NCBI GenBank assembly: GCA_964461435.1
Contig: CAYWUI010000007.1
Location: 32,598 to 96,597 of the forward strand
Direction: 5' to 3'
Length of the DNA stretch: 64,000 nt
DNA from: G020354785 sp964461435
GTDB lineage: Bacteria; Bacteroidota; Bacteroidia; Bacteroidales; UBA10428
Part shown: positions 45,726 to 54,900 of the stretch, piece by piece
How positions within the stretch are numbered: position 1 is the stretch's first letter
Layout: the number at the start of each line of letters is the position of its first letter
Made by a program: the position numbers and the translations under genes
Notes under the pieces: model-generated
The model's input: the letters and a program-made list of their open reading frames with translations, nothing else
What the model was told of the DNA's origin: nothing
The model's database searches: none

Positions 45726-47009
45726 ATGACTAATACTAAGAAAGATTACCAGTCAGCTTACCTGGACATGGAACTGCTAAGGTTCACTACAGCAGGGAGC
45801 GTTGATGATGGTAAAAGCACTTTGATAGGCAGGCTGCTTTATGATAGCAAGGCCATATTTGAAGATCAGATGGAAGCCCTCGAGAGGGCCAGCATAAATA
45901 AAGGAGAGGCTCATGTTAACCTGGCCTTGCTCACTGATGGGCTCAGGGCAGAAAGGGAACAGGGTATTACTATTGATGTTGCCTACAGGTATTTTGCAAC
46001 ACCTAAAAGAAAGTTTATCATTGCAGACACACCGGGTCATGTGCAGTATACAAGGAACATGGTAACGGGCGCCTCCACGGCAAACGCTGCCGTAATACTT
46101 ATAGATGCCCGGAACGGTGTTGTTGAACAGACTATCCGCCACTGTTTTATTGCCTCCCTGCTTCAGATTCCCCATATTATTGTTTGTGTGAACAAGATGG
46201 ATCTTGTTAAATTCAGCGAGACGGTGTTTGATAAGATACAGAAGGATTTTATCAGCTTTTCTGACAAGCTCGATGTAAAAGACGTACGCTTTGTCCCGAT
46301 AAGTGCCCTTAAAGGAGACAATGTCGTTAAGCGGTCCGCAAACATGAACTGGTATGACGGACCAACATTGATGTACCTGCTTGAGCATATACATATAAGC
46401 AATGATCAGAATTATGTTGATGCCAGGTTTCCTGTTCAGTACGTTGTTCGTCCCCAATCTGATGATTACCATGATTACCGCGGATATGCAGGAAGGATTG
46501 CAGGAGGCGTTTTCAAGCCGGGCGAAAAAGTGATGGTCCTGCCATCCGGACTAACGTCAAGAATAAAATCAATAGATAGTATGAATGAAATCCTTGAACT
46601 GGCTTTTCCCCCTCAATCGGTCACACTGACCCTCGAAGACGATCTTGACGTAAGCCGTGGCAACATGATAGTCAAAGAAAATAATATGCCTCAGGACAGC
46701 AGGGAAATTACAATGATGATATGCTGGCTTAACGAGAAACCAATGAAACTGGGAGGCAAATACGGCTTAAAACATACCACCAACGATGCAAGGTGCATTA
46801 TAAAAGAAGTTAACTATAAAGTAGACATCAATACGCTGGCAAAGATCTATGACAATAATGAAATAGGACTGAATGAGATTGGGCAGATAACAATCAGAAC
46901 TACCAAGCCGCTTTTATATGATTCATACAGGAAAAACAGGATCACAGGCAGCCTTATTCTTATTGACGAGGGGACAAACGAGACCGTATGTGCCGGTATG
47001 ATTATATAG
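45726..47009 (+). CDS. cysN: Sulfate adenylyltransferase subunit 1 (GTPase)
   Basis: A 427-residue GTPase that drives APS formation by CysD. The G1 motif is GSVDDGKST (about residues 20-28), then DTPGHVQYTRNMVTG (G3) and NKMDLVKFS (G4). Elongation-factor-like beta-barrel domains follow. It is a stand-alone CysN without a fused CysC, consistent with the separate cysC two genes upstream. Last gene before the tRNA. Confidence 0.96.
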   Translation: MTNTKKDYQSAYLDMELLRFTTAGSVDDGKSTLIGRLLYDSKAIFEDQMEALERASINKGEAHVNLALLTDGLRAEREQGITIDVAYRYFATPKRKFIIADTPGHVQYTRNMVTGASTANAAVILIDARNGVVEQTIRHCFIASLLQIPHIIVCVNKMDLVKFSETVFDKIQKDFISFSDKLDVKDVRFVPISALKGDNVVKRSANMNWYDGPTLMYLLEHIHISNDQNYVDARFPVQYVVRPQSDDYHDYRGYAGRIAGGVFKPGEKVMVLPSGLTSRIKSIDSMNEILELAFPPQSVTLTLEDDLDVSRGNMIVKENNMPQDSREITMMICWLNEKPMKLGGKYGLKHTTNDARCIIKEVNYKVDINTLAKIYDNNEIGLNEIGQITIRTTKPLLYDSYRKNRITGSLILIDEGTNETVCAGMII

Positions 47010-47088
47010 TATAATGTCAGATAGTCAAATAAGGATACCGGCTGAAATAATTAAACAAATGTTCAGACCGGAATATCGATAAAAAATA

Positions 47089-47096
47089 TAACTTTG
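47089..47096 (+). promoter_or_regulatory. Candidate promoter of tRNA-Pro
   Basis: TAACTTTG fits TAnnTTTG and ends 14 bases before the first tRNA base, which is the distance expected for a -7 box with a short leader. No clear TTG at -33. Confidence 0.45.
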
Positions 47097-47110
47097 AAAA
47101 TATTTAACTT

Positions 47111-47185
47111 CGGGATGTAGCTCAGCCTGGTTAGAGTACGCGTCTGGGGGGCGTGGGGCCGCGAGTTCAAATCTCGCCATCCCGA
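47111..47185 (+). tRNA. tRNA-Pro (anticodon GGG)
   Basis: A full 75-base cloverleaf can be folded by hand. The acceptor stem CGGGATG pairs perfectly with CATCCCG, the D arm is GCTC/GAGT with a ten-base loop, and the anticodon stem is CGCGT/GCGTG with loop CTGGGGG, so the anticodon is GGG at 47146-47148. The variable loop has five bases, the T arm GCGAG/CTCGC has loop TTCAAAT, and A is the discriminator. CCA is not encoded. G+C rises sharply over the gene. It lies between cysN and a compositionally different region. Confidence 0.95.
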
Positions 47186-47631
47186 CTACTAATTTTCAAT
47201 ATGTTACATTATAATAATTAGAATTCTATTAAGTAGCACTTTAGTGACACTAAGAACGCAATTTAAGGTTAATTAATCTTCAGAAGTGGAAAATCCGATT
47301 TTAGGTGACCACTTTGACCGGATTTCCCGGTATGATTATTTAATAATTGTCAGAATATTATTTGGATGCAACAATTTAATAATTTTAAAGTCAATTAAAA
47401 AAATTTGTGATTAGAAAGTAACTTTTATAATGTTTAAATAATTAATCTAAAATAGAACATATTATTTATTTTACATAACCGTTCATTTGTTTTATTTCAA
47501 TATTACTTGACTTTAACAATACTGCTTAATATATATTTACTTTTATAAGTAGTAAGCAAAATATAGCATTCAAGGCAATATTGCGTAGTAAAAATTGAAA
47601 AAAAGTAAGTTATAAGCAAACATTAATAGTT
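47186..47631. other. AT-rich spacer downstream of tRNA-Pro, with a possible insertion-sequence end
   Basis: About 445 bases without a convincing gene. At 47283-47335 a block reads like the repeated ends of IS21-family elements of Bacteroidota: it contains GAAGTGGAAAATCCG, then GGTGACCACTTTGACCGGA. Arms at 47288-47297 and 47319-47327 form an inverted repeat with one bulge. A small palindrome TTAGTG-A-CACTAA is at 47241-47253. The rest is AT-rich and featureless. The IS assignment rests on general resemblance only. Confidence 0.4.
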
Positions 47632-47853
47632 ATGAAAATAAGAAAATCCACTGAAATAATAGATGAAAAACAAGTATATGATATGGGCAAAGCGGGTGGA
47701 ATTACCTTTGGAATATCTATGCCAGCTATGGTAATAATTTTTACACTTTATCTGAATGGGATTGTAAATGGCTTAATATGGTTTCCATATTATATTTTTG
47801 TTACCATATTAATTTATTCATGTTCCACTTTATTTTATTTTAAGAAAATTTAA
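47632..47853 (+). CDS. Small two-helix membrane protein, unknown
   Basis: A 73-residue open frame with two hydrophobic segments (about 24-45, GITFGISMPAMVIIFTLYL, and 48-68, LIWFPYYIFVTILIYSC) joined by a short NGIVNG turn, and a charged N-terminus. Such a short reading frame could occur by chance in AT-rich DNA, but the clear membrane pattern and the lack of any other gene in the region support it. No family recognised. Lies between tRNA-Pro and the BlaR1-type gene. Confidence 0.5.
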   Translation: MKIRKSTEIIDEKQVYDMGKAGGITFGISMPAMVIIFTLYLNGIVNGLIWFPYYIFVTILIYSCSTLFYFKKI

Positions 47854-48024
47854 TCAAAATCCAATCCTATTTTTATAATTTAAGCTTATTACATCCTAAA
47901 TGTTGTTTAGGCGTTTATTTTTGTCACGATGAAAATGAGAAATTTGTCATTATAAAGTCGTCTATCGTGCAAAATTCATAAATTTGTCATGTTGTAGTAA
48001 TACAATATCATTTGACAATGATTG

Positions 48025-48063
48025 AAGCTGTCGGCAATGGGTACGCACCAAAACCGACAGCTT
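48025..48063. terminator. Hairpin between the small membrane gene and blaR1
   Basis: A perfect ten-base stem AAGCTGTCGG / CCGACAGCTT with a 19-base loop. On the + strand it is followed by GCTTTTCT. It could end transcription from either side; the next leftward gene stops at 48098. Confidence 0.5.
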
Positions 48064-48097
48064 GCTTTTCTACCCTAACCACCTGATAGATTTTTTC

Positions 48098-49633
48098 TTA
48101 TTCTTTCAAAACAACTGTTCCTCCACCGCCTATGCGATTATAAACACTTACGCTTTCACCTAATCTCTTTGCTGGTTCCCAGTCGGGGATTTGGGTGAGG
48201 ATTTTTTCATAAGCTGCATTTATCTCAGGATAATCACTTCCCTTGATTATATGTCCATCTCTGACTTTCCCATTTTTACCTATAATGAAACTGAATGATA
48301 TTGTATATTTTAGAGCTTTGGATTTGACTTCAGGATAATTATTTAACTGCTTGCTAATCCAATCATTAAAATTCCCTTGTGTGAACTTGGCTAAATCAGA
48401 CACATCTCCGGAGAAATAAATAAGATCATTGGAATTGACGGTTGACTGGACAATCCAATAATTATGTATCAGGGCTTCCCGGACTTCATCGATACGGCTT
48501 AATGGGATTGATTCATCAATTAATAGGAAGATCCAGTCATTGCTGGCCTTGTACCATTCCTTCCCTTTGTTAGCTATTTCTTCCAACGAACACAATTTAT
48601 TGTCAATATAATTACCATCCTTTTTGATCTCAATTTTTCGTTTAAACTGCTCGTACTGGTTTTGAATGGGTTCGGATGTAATAATAGCAGTTTGAGGCAG
48701 ACTGCTAATATGGGTAACAATTTCATCCCTTTTGCCGAAAGCCATCAGCAAAAGGGCAAGCAATGGGAGAAAGGTCGCCACCTTCCAACACCATGCTTTA
48801 CTGGTTTTTGATTTGTTCATCATAGTAATACGCTTTTTAATTTGACAATGATTAAAACTATTTGCAAGTGCGAACGATTGTTGTCCAACGCATTTTTGAA
48901 TAATAAGTAATTGGTAATTAGTCGAATCTATCCCTGAATTTATGGTATATTCGTCAGCTTGAAACTCGTGTATATCTTTAAGGTCGCGTCCCATCCGATA
49001 TATAAGCGGATTAAACCAATAGATGATTTTGACCATTTCCATCAGCATCAGATCGTAAAAATGTCCTTGTCTGATATGTGATAATTCATGAGTTAAGATG
49101 GCTTCGGCATTTGTATCATAATCGCGTCTAGAAATCAGAATACGGCGTCTAAATGAAAAAGCTGGAATATCTGCATTATGAATCATTACCTGTATGCCAT
49201 TCAGGGTAGTTTTTCGTGATTTTCTAAACAACCGCAAAACTGAAAAGATGCTGTAAACAAATAGTAACAATGAAATGAAAACGCCAGTCAGATATATGAA
49301 AAGCAAAACCATTTTAGTTGAAATAACTATTGGTTGAGAAGTATTTGAATTTGTTACGGAAGAAAAAGTTGCTGGAGTGGCTTCATCAATTTGAACAGGC
49401 TTTTCAATTATTGTATTGCTCTGAAAAATTGGATCTAACTTAATTGAAATGATTGGATGGTTTGATTGCGGTAAATAAATGAATGGAATAACTACTGAAG
49501 CAAATACAATGAATAATAAAACCGATCGGCTGATTCTGAAAAAAGTTTCGTTCCGCATCAATAAACGGAAGAAAAGATACAACAGACTTAAAACCAGTGT
49601 TGACTTTAACAGGAATAACAACCAGCTATTCAT
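48098..49633 (-). CDS. BlaR1/MecR1-type M56 membrane peptidase
   Basis: A 511-residue protein. Three or four membrane helices lie in residues 1-135, then the M56 zinc peptidase site HELSH at residues 182-186, with a FNPLIYRMGRDLKDIHEFQADEY helix behind it and another membrane helix (about 285-300). The C-terminal part does not have a penicillin-binding sensor domain. Instead it ends in a TonB-like C-terminal domain (KALKYTISFSFIIGKNGKV, IPDWEPAKRLG). In the BlaR1 pathway the peptidase inactivates the BlaI repressor. The ATG overlaps the blaI stop by four bases, so the pair is translationally coupled. The signal is unknown. Confidence 0.85.
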   Translation of the reverse strand: MNSWLLFLLKSTLVLSLLYLFFRLLMRNETFFRISRSVLLFIVFASVVIPFIYLPQSNHPIISIKLDPIFQSNTIIEKPVQIDEATPATFSSVTNSNTSQPIVISTKMVLLFIYLTGVFISLLLFVYSIFSVLRLFRKSRKTTLNGIQVMIHNADIPAFSFRRRILISRRDYDTNAEAILTHELSHIRQGHFYDLMLMEMVKIIYWFNPLIYRMGRDLKDIHEFQADEYTINSGIDSTNYQLLIIQKCVGQQSFALANSFNHCQIKKRITMMNKSKTSKAWCWKVATFLPLLALLLMAFGKRDEIVTHISSLPQTAIITSEPIQNQYEQFKRKIEIKKDGNYIDNKLCSLEEIANKGKEWYKASNDWIFLLIDESIPLSRIDEVREALIHNYWIVQSTVNSNDLIYFSGDVSDLAKFTQGNFNDWISKQLNNYPEVKSKALKYTISFSFIIGKNGKVRDGHIIKGSDYPEINAAYEKILTQIPDWEPAKRLGESVSVYNRIGGGGTVVLKE

Positions 49634-50001
49634 TTTTTTTGTTTTTTACGAGATTCGGTCTGACGAATTAATTCCTTAATTTCTTCTGCTGAAATTTTCT
49701 GCTCTTCAACAAACATTGATACTACTGACGAGTATGAGGAGTTAAAATACTTGCTCACCAGATTTTTGATGGAGCTATTGCTGAACTCCTCGCGCGAAAT
49801 AATGGCAAAGTAGCGGTATGTATTCCCAAACTGTTCGTGATTTAGAAATCCCTTTTCTTCCAATCCACGTACCATTGTCGAAACAGTGTTATAATGTGGT
49901 TTGGGGTCGGAGAACAGTTCGATTAGTTCTTTGACAAACATTGGACCTTGTTCCCAAAAGAATTCCATAATCTCTTCTTCACGATTGGTCAGATGTTTCA
50001 T
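49630..50001 (-). CDS. blaI: BlaI/MecI-family transcriptional repressor
   Basis: A 123-residue winged-helix repressor. LTNREEEIMEFFWEQGPMFV is the family's start, VSTMVRGLEEKGFLNHE is the recognition and wing region, and the C-terminal half (VSMFVEEQKISAEEIKELIR) dimerises and holds the cleavage region. It precedes the peptidase gene, as in beta-lactam regulatory pairs, but no beta-lactamase gene is nearby. Three operator-like palindromes overlap its promoter, so it probably represses itself. A 14-base leader is predicted from the promoter position. Confidence 0.92.
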   Translation of the reverse strand: MKHLTNREEEIMEFFWEQGPMFVKELIELFSDPKPHYNTVSTMVRGLEEKGFLNHEQFGNTYRYFAIISREEFSNSSIKNLVSKYFNSSYSSVVSMFVEEQKISAEEIKELIRQTESRKKQKK

Positions 50002-50021
50002 AAATTATTTATTTGTTTCTG

Positions 50022-50051
50022 CAAATATAACTATTATTTTTAGTTTACCAA
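50022..50051 (-). promoter_or_regulatory. Promoter of the blaI-blaR1 operon
   Basis: On the - strand, TTG at 50049-50051 and TATATTTG at 50022-50029, with a 19-base spacer, fit the Bacteroidota -33/-7 consensus. The -7 box ends 20 bases before the blaI start. Operator 1 fills most of the spacer. Confidence 0.75.
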
Positions 50052-50086
50052 CTATTTTTTATAGTTTTTTTACTAAAATCAATAGT
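50030..50086. promoter_or_regulatory. Triple BlaI-type operator array
   Basis: Three 15-base palindromes of the form ACTA-N7-TAGT: ACTATTATTTTTAGT at 50030-50044, ACTATTTTTTATAGT at 50051-50065 and ACTAAAATCAATAGT at 50072-50086. Their centres are exactly 21 bases apart, that is two helical turns, so bound dimers would line up on one face. The known BlaI/MecI operator is built around TACA/TGTA; this is a related but different half-site. Operator 1 lies between the -33 and -7 boxes of blaI. Confidence 0.8.
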
Positions 50087-50501
50087 TAATTATTTTTTAA
50101 AGCCAAATTTGTCTATAAATTGTCCCGCTTAAACATAATGAGAGAGTAACCGCAGTTCCGCCTCGCAGGGCGATTTTGTGAAAGCTTGCTTTCCACAAAA
50201 GGAAATCCCGAGAAGCGGAACCAAATTGCGTTTCACACAAATGTTCTGTGCCGTTTTCACTCAATGTGCCGCTAAAGCGGCTCAAATTATAAATAAAGAT
50301 AAGCAATTTGGTTTACGCTCTCATTCCGTGCCATTTCTTTTATACCGGGAGTGCGAAGCACTTACTTGTATATTGATATTTAATAAAATAAAAATTTGAA
50401 AGTAATCAACTTTTTAAAGAGAAAAATAGTTCGGCTAATAAATCTTTATGTTAGCACCTTGTTTGTTTTACAATATTAACTAAGATTATTCTGCAGAAAT
50501 C
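50087..50501. other. Spacer rich in inverted repeats
   Basis: About 415 bases with no convincing gene between blaI and the susD gene. The 50137-50325 part holds nested inverted repeats described separately; the rest is AT-rich. An open frame on the - strand at 50097-50306 falls across the repeats and has no protein-like features. Confidence 0.6.
50137..50325. repeat. Nested inverted-repeat element
   Basis: Outer arms AATGAGAG (50137-50144) and CTCTCATT (50318-50325), with GTAA/TTAC continuing inward. Inside, a hairpin 50155-50221 has paired blocks GTTCCGC/GCGGAAC, CTCG/CGAG and TTTTGTG/CACAAAA. A further 11-base pair is AACCAAATTGC (50219-50229) and GCAATTTGGTT (50303-50313), which competes with the hairpin. 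G+C is higher than the flanking sequence. Its identity is unknown. Confidence 0.55.
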
Positions 50502-51965
50502 TTATTTTAAGGGCAAATACCAATTATTTGGATTCATAAGCGTTGCTTTTATTTCATTTGATTTAGCAGGATCATTAAATTTGGCAGCTACTTTATCAGC
50601 CAGGTAAGCAGGATTATTTCTCCTGTTTGCTATTCGTACCAAATCAAACCATCTTTTCCCTTCAAAAGCTAATTCAAGCGCTCTTTCCTGGATAATTAAA
50701 TCTTCGATGCCTTCAATAGTACTATCATTTAAAGCCTGCAATGAAACCCTTCCCCTGACGCCTGCATTTTTACTCCATCTTGAATAGTCTTTTGGCCTTG
50801 GGTTTACCTGGCTCATCCCATGATTAAGCAAAGCTAATGCAATATCACTTTGTCCTAAACGGTTAATTGCTTCGGCTAATAATAAATGAATATCTGCATC
50901 CCTGTATATAATAACATCTGAACTTAACGGTATTCCCTCAAGACTATATTTTGTAATGAATGGCTCCTGGTCTTCAGTGTAATTAAATGTGACCTCTAAT
51001 CCACGATAAATGTCTCCTGTATCACTCGTTAATTGAACTTGAGAATTATAAGCATCAATAATAACCGATGAAGGTTTGACCATATAATAATAATTCATAA
51101 ATAATTCAATAGGATTTGGTTGTTTGTCCCAATAAGAATATGGTACGGCGGAGATTACGGTTTCACCTTGAGCAGCTGAATTTATAAATATGTTCTTCCA
51201 GTTTTCATCGTCATAATCAGTGTTTACCATATAACCATTAGATCCAACTCCGTCAATACATACCTTTAAATAAAATGCAGCATTGGTATAATCATTTTTT
51301 TCAAGATATAATTCGCCGAGGAGGGCTAAATGATCAATAAAAGGAGAAAACCTATAACGATCATCCTCCTCATAATATGGCAGCAACTCTGCGATTAGCG
51401 TATCTATTATGGCATCTTTGCTTAAATAATTAAGGGGCTTGGAGGGATCAATTGTAGTTAGGTTATCTTCTATAAGCGCAACTTCGCCATATAACTTAGC
51501 CAACATAAAATATGACCATGACCGAAGAGTAACTAAGGCGCCTGTATAAACATAAAGAATGGTTGAATCGAAGTCCCTGTCTTTTTCAAGTACACCGGGA
51601 AGATTTGGGAGAACTTCGTTAACATTAATAATTACTTTATAATAAGCTGACGGATTAAGGTATGGATTTGCAGGGGATAATACTTGATTATAAATATCAA
51701 TCATATCCTTATCGGCATTTTCAGTTACATCCATAAGGTCTGAACGTAATCCGTCAACTAAAATAACTTTATCCATCAGGTCTTGTAAATACACGAAACA
51801 ACCTTGATAAGAATTATATGCATCTCTGTCAAATGCATAATGCTGTGATGGTTTGATACGATTACCTGTCGGTGTATCAAAAAACTCATCTGAACAGGAA
51901 TTAAAAACTAAAATAAAACCTGATAATATAAATCCAAATGAAAATCTATTTATAATTTTTTTCAT
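50502..51965 (-). CDS. SusD/RagB-family nutrient-binding lipoprotein (fasciclin unit 2)
   Basis: A 487-residue lipoprotein (signal FNSCSDEFFDTPTGN, Cys24). Canonical SusD features are the SDEFFDTP start, TLRSWSYFMLAKLYGEVALI and YTNAAFYLKVCIDG TPR helices, VIIYRDADIHLLLAEAINRLGQ, ALELAFEGKRWFDLVRIA and a C-terminal NPNNWYLPLK. It is the last gene of the leftward series and pairs with the preceding SusC, whose stop is 12 bases away. Confidence 0.92.
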   Translation of the reverse strand: MKKIINRFSFGFILSGFILVFNSCSDEFFDTPTGNRIKPSQHYAFDRDAYNSYQGCFVYLQDLMDKVILVDGLRSDLMDVTENADKDMIDIYNQVLSPANPYLNPSAYYKVIINVNEVLPNLPGVLEKDRDFDSTILYVYTGALVTLRSWSYFMLAKLYGEVALIEDNLTTIDPSKPLNYLSKDAIIDTLIAELLPYYEEDDRYRFSPFIDHLALLGELYLEKNDYTNAAFYLKVCIDGVGSNGYMVNTDYDDENWKNIFINSAAQGETVISAVPYSYWDKQPNPIELFMNYYYMVKPSSVIIDAYNSQVQLTSDTGDIYRGLEVTFNYTEDQEPFITKYSLEGIPLSSDVIIYRDADIHLLLAEAINRLGQSDIALALLNHGMSQVNPRPKDYSRWSKNAGVRGRVSLQALNDSTIEGIEDLIIQERALELAFEGKRWFDLVRIANRRNNPAYLADKVAAKFNDPAKSNEIKATLMNPNNWYLPLK

Positions 51966-51977
51966 GACAATAATTTT

Positions 51978-54900
51978 TTACAATCCTAATTTAATACCGA
52001 ATATAATAGTTCTTAAAGGCGGAATTTTCCCTAAATCCTGACCAAGTAAGAACGGATCGTTTAAGTACATCATTTCCGGGTCGTACCCTGTATATTTGGT
52101 TAAGGTAAAAATATTCGATGCAGATAAATATACAACTATTTCTTTTCCAAATCTTTGAAATTTTTCCAGTTCTTTACTAATCTTTAGTTCTTTCAATTTC
52201 AGATAGGAACCATCTTCAATCCAACGATCCGAGAACACGTTATTACCAACGGGATCGCCAAATGTGGCTTTTGGCAAGCTCGCATCCATATTATTCGGCG
52301 ACCATCTGTCTAATACATCAGGACTCTGGTTTGCATAGCTATCCATTGCTGTCATTTGATAACGAACATAATTGAATACATCATTGCCAACAGAATAATT
52401 AAATGCAGCAATAAACTCATACGTTTTATATGAAATGGAAGCTGAAAATCCGCCAAAAATGAAAGGATTAGGATCCCCGATAATTTGTTTATCCTTATCA
52501 TCTATTATATTATTTCCATCCAGATCTTCAAATATTACATCACCGGCTCCCATTTGCCATCCTTTTGGGCCAATTATACCATTAGCTTCCTCATTGCTTT
52601 TATATATTCCAAGGGTTTTATATCCGTAAAATGCATTCAATGGTTGGTTTTCGGATGTAATATATTCGGCGTTAAAAACATTTGTGGTTAAAAAAGACGT
52701 TTCACTATCAATAAAATCCAATTTTTTAACCCTGCTTAACTGGGTTGCAAAGGTTCCATCAAGTATAATTGTCAAGTCATTACTATATGTCCTGGAATTA
52801 ATTGACAATTCTATCCCGCTATTATACATTTTCCCGCCATTATTATAATAATTTGTGAATCCATAATTATCAGGGAGTTGCTGATTTATAATAAGATTGT
52901 CAATATTAGAATAATAATAGTCGAGTTGCAGATTAAGCCCCTTTTTCATCATTGATAAATCAAATCCGACATTTATTGTTGATTTTTTCTCTATTTCCAG
53001 GTCATAATTCGGATTATAATCCCTTACAACAACACCAAGGTTGTTATAAGGCCTTCCGGTATATAATAATTTAGAAAAGTTGTATACCTGGGAGAACATG
53101 TTGCCTGACAAATCCCACGAAACTCTCATTTTCAGATCATTTAACAATGCTCTGTCGTTAAGACGGTCCTCTATTATTCGCCATGCAGCAGATATTGACG
53201 GGTATACATTAAACCGGTTATTTTCATTTAATCCCGAACAACCGTCAACAGAAACGGAACCGCTTAAATAGTATTTATCAAGAAAAGAATAATTTACCTG
53301 CCCAAAATAAGATAGCCATTTTAATCCGTTTACTTCTCCATCCGATATTCGTAAGTATTCATACCCGGAACCAAGACCTAAACTCCTGAAATCGTCTGTT
53401 GGCGTATTATAATCAACTGCGATGTTATTTTTATATGTGTTACTCATATACCGAAATCCTGCATTAATACCTACTAAATGAATATTTTTGAAAATATTTT
53501 TATAATTGATGGTAGTAAAATTTTGCGTTGATCTAAATTCAGTAACCATATCACGAGGACTATTTCTTATAATACCTGTATGAACAATGCCAAGTCCGGG
53601 TATAAATATACTTTCCCGGTCATTGTTAAAACTAATCCCTGTAAGATTTGAAACTGACAGTTTAGAACTTAATTTAAATAAAGCTTTAACTGAAGTTACT
53701 AAATGCACATCTCGTCCTGATCCTAAAGAGTTTTCAATAATTGCCGATGGATTGCTTTCGTTAAATACACTAACATCATCAAAATGAGCTAACTCTGTTC
53801 CATAAATTGTTTTTTCATAAGGCGCTGCAAGAGGAGGATTTCGTAAACCTGCCAAAACCGGATTTGTATTAGTATATGGGCCCATATTTGACAAATGAAT
53901 ATCCGATAAAGACAGTTTACTATTTGGAATAACTGAAAATTTATTTGTGATATTAATCCTGCCATTTAATCTTAAATTGTATCTCGAATAACGCCAATTA
54001 TCGTAAGGGCCTCCCTGTCTTAAATAGCCGGTAGAAATATTATAAGTAGCAATATCATCTCCGCCTTTAATAAATAAATGATATTTTTGTAAAGCTGACA
54101 TTTTAAAATTTTCTTTCTGCCAGTCGGTATTATTATTGTACCTGTAATATTCCGGAGATGATTCAGGCCCTCCATTTAACCAGGGGTACATCGTATTAAT
54201 CTGATCTGATGAATATCCCTGGCTCGTAAGCATATCAGTAAAGTAGTTTTTGTATTGCCCTGCATCCATTACTTCAAGCTTTGAAGGCGCTAATGATAAT
54301 CCTCCTGATGAATTAAAGTAAATAGCGGTACTGGTTTCTTTACTTTGTTCGGTGTTGACATAAATAATTCCATTTGAACCGGCAGAACCAAGATGAGATT
54401 CTCCTGTTTTTATTACTGATACATCTACAATATCATCTAAATCAATTAATTCCATATTATTTAACATATATCCATCTATAAGTGAATTAATTGAATATCT
54501 TGTTTCATGAATCATTCCATCTACGAAAACAATGGGTTCATTTTTAGCATAAATAGAGGATAAACCACGAATATTTATCCATGTATTATGCCCGGGCATA
54601 CCCGAATGCTCAATCACATTCATGCCGGCAACTTTACCTTTCATTGCCTGATCAAATGTAGCGGCGCTGGTTTTATCAAATTCTTTTTTTGGTATAACGG
54701 ATACCGCACTTGTTGAACTCCTGATTACATTTTCTTCAATCGGATTTAAATAGGTTTCTTCATCTGACTTATAAACTAATTTTGTAACGTAAATAATATT
54801 TACTTTTTTATCTTTAGCAATAAACGAGCTAGTATGGTATCCCGGAAAATTAACTATAAGCCTTTCATTTTTACCAGGTAACAGAATAGTAAAGGCGCCA

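Noticed and set aside
45777..46472. A 231-codon open frame on the - strand inside cysN
   Set aside because: It lies wholly antisense to a gene with clear GTPase motifs, and its translation has no family-like features; an artefact of codon bias.
47111..47185. Second copy of the tRNA-Pro 3' end as an attachment site within the window
   Set aside because: No matching repeat of the T-arm and acceptor end was seen to the right; it could lie outside the window.
48011..48853. The 13-base string TTTGACAATGATT occurs at 48012 and again at 48841
   Set aside because: Short, AT-rich and partly inside the blaR1 coding frame; most likely coincidence rather than a repeat or att site.
50097..50306. A 69-codon open frame on the - strand in the spacer
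   Set aside because: It crosses the inverted repeats, and its translation shows no domain or membrane pattern.
50137..50325. Interpretation of the palindromic spacer as an integron attC site
   Set aside because: No convincing GTTRRRY/RYYYAAC core pair at the ends and no integrase in view.
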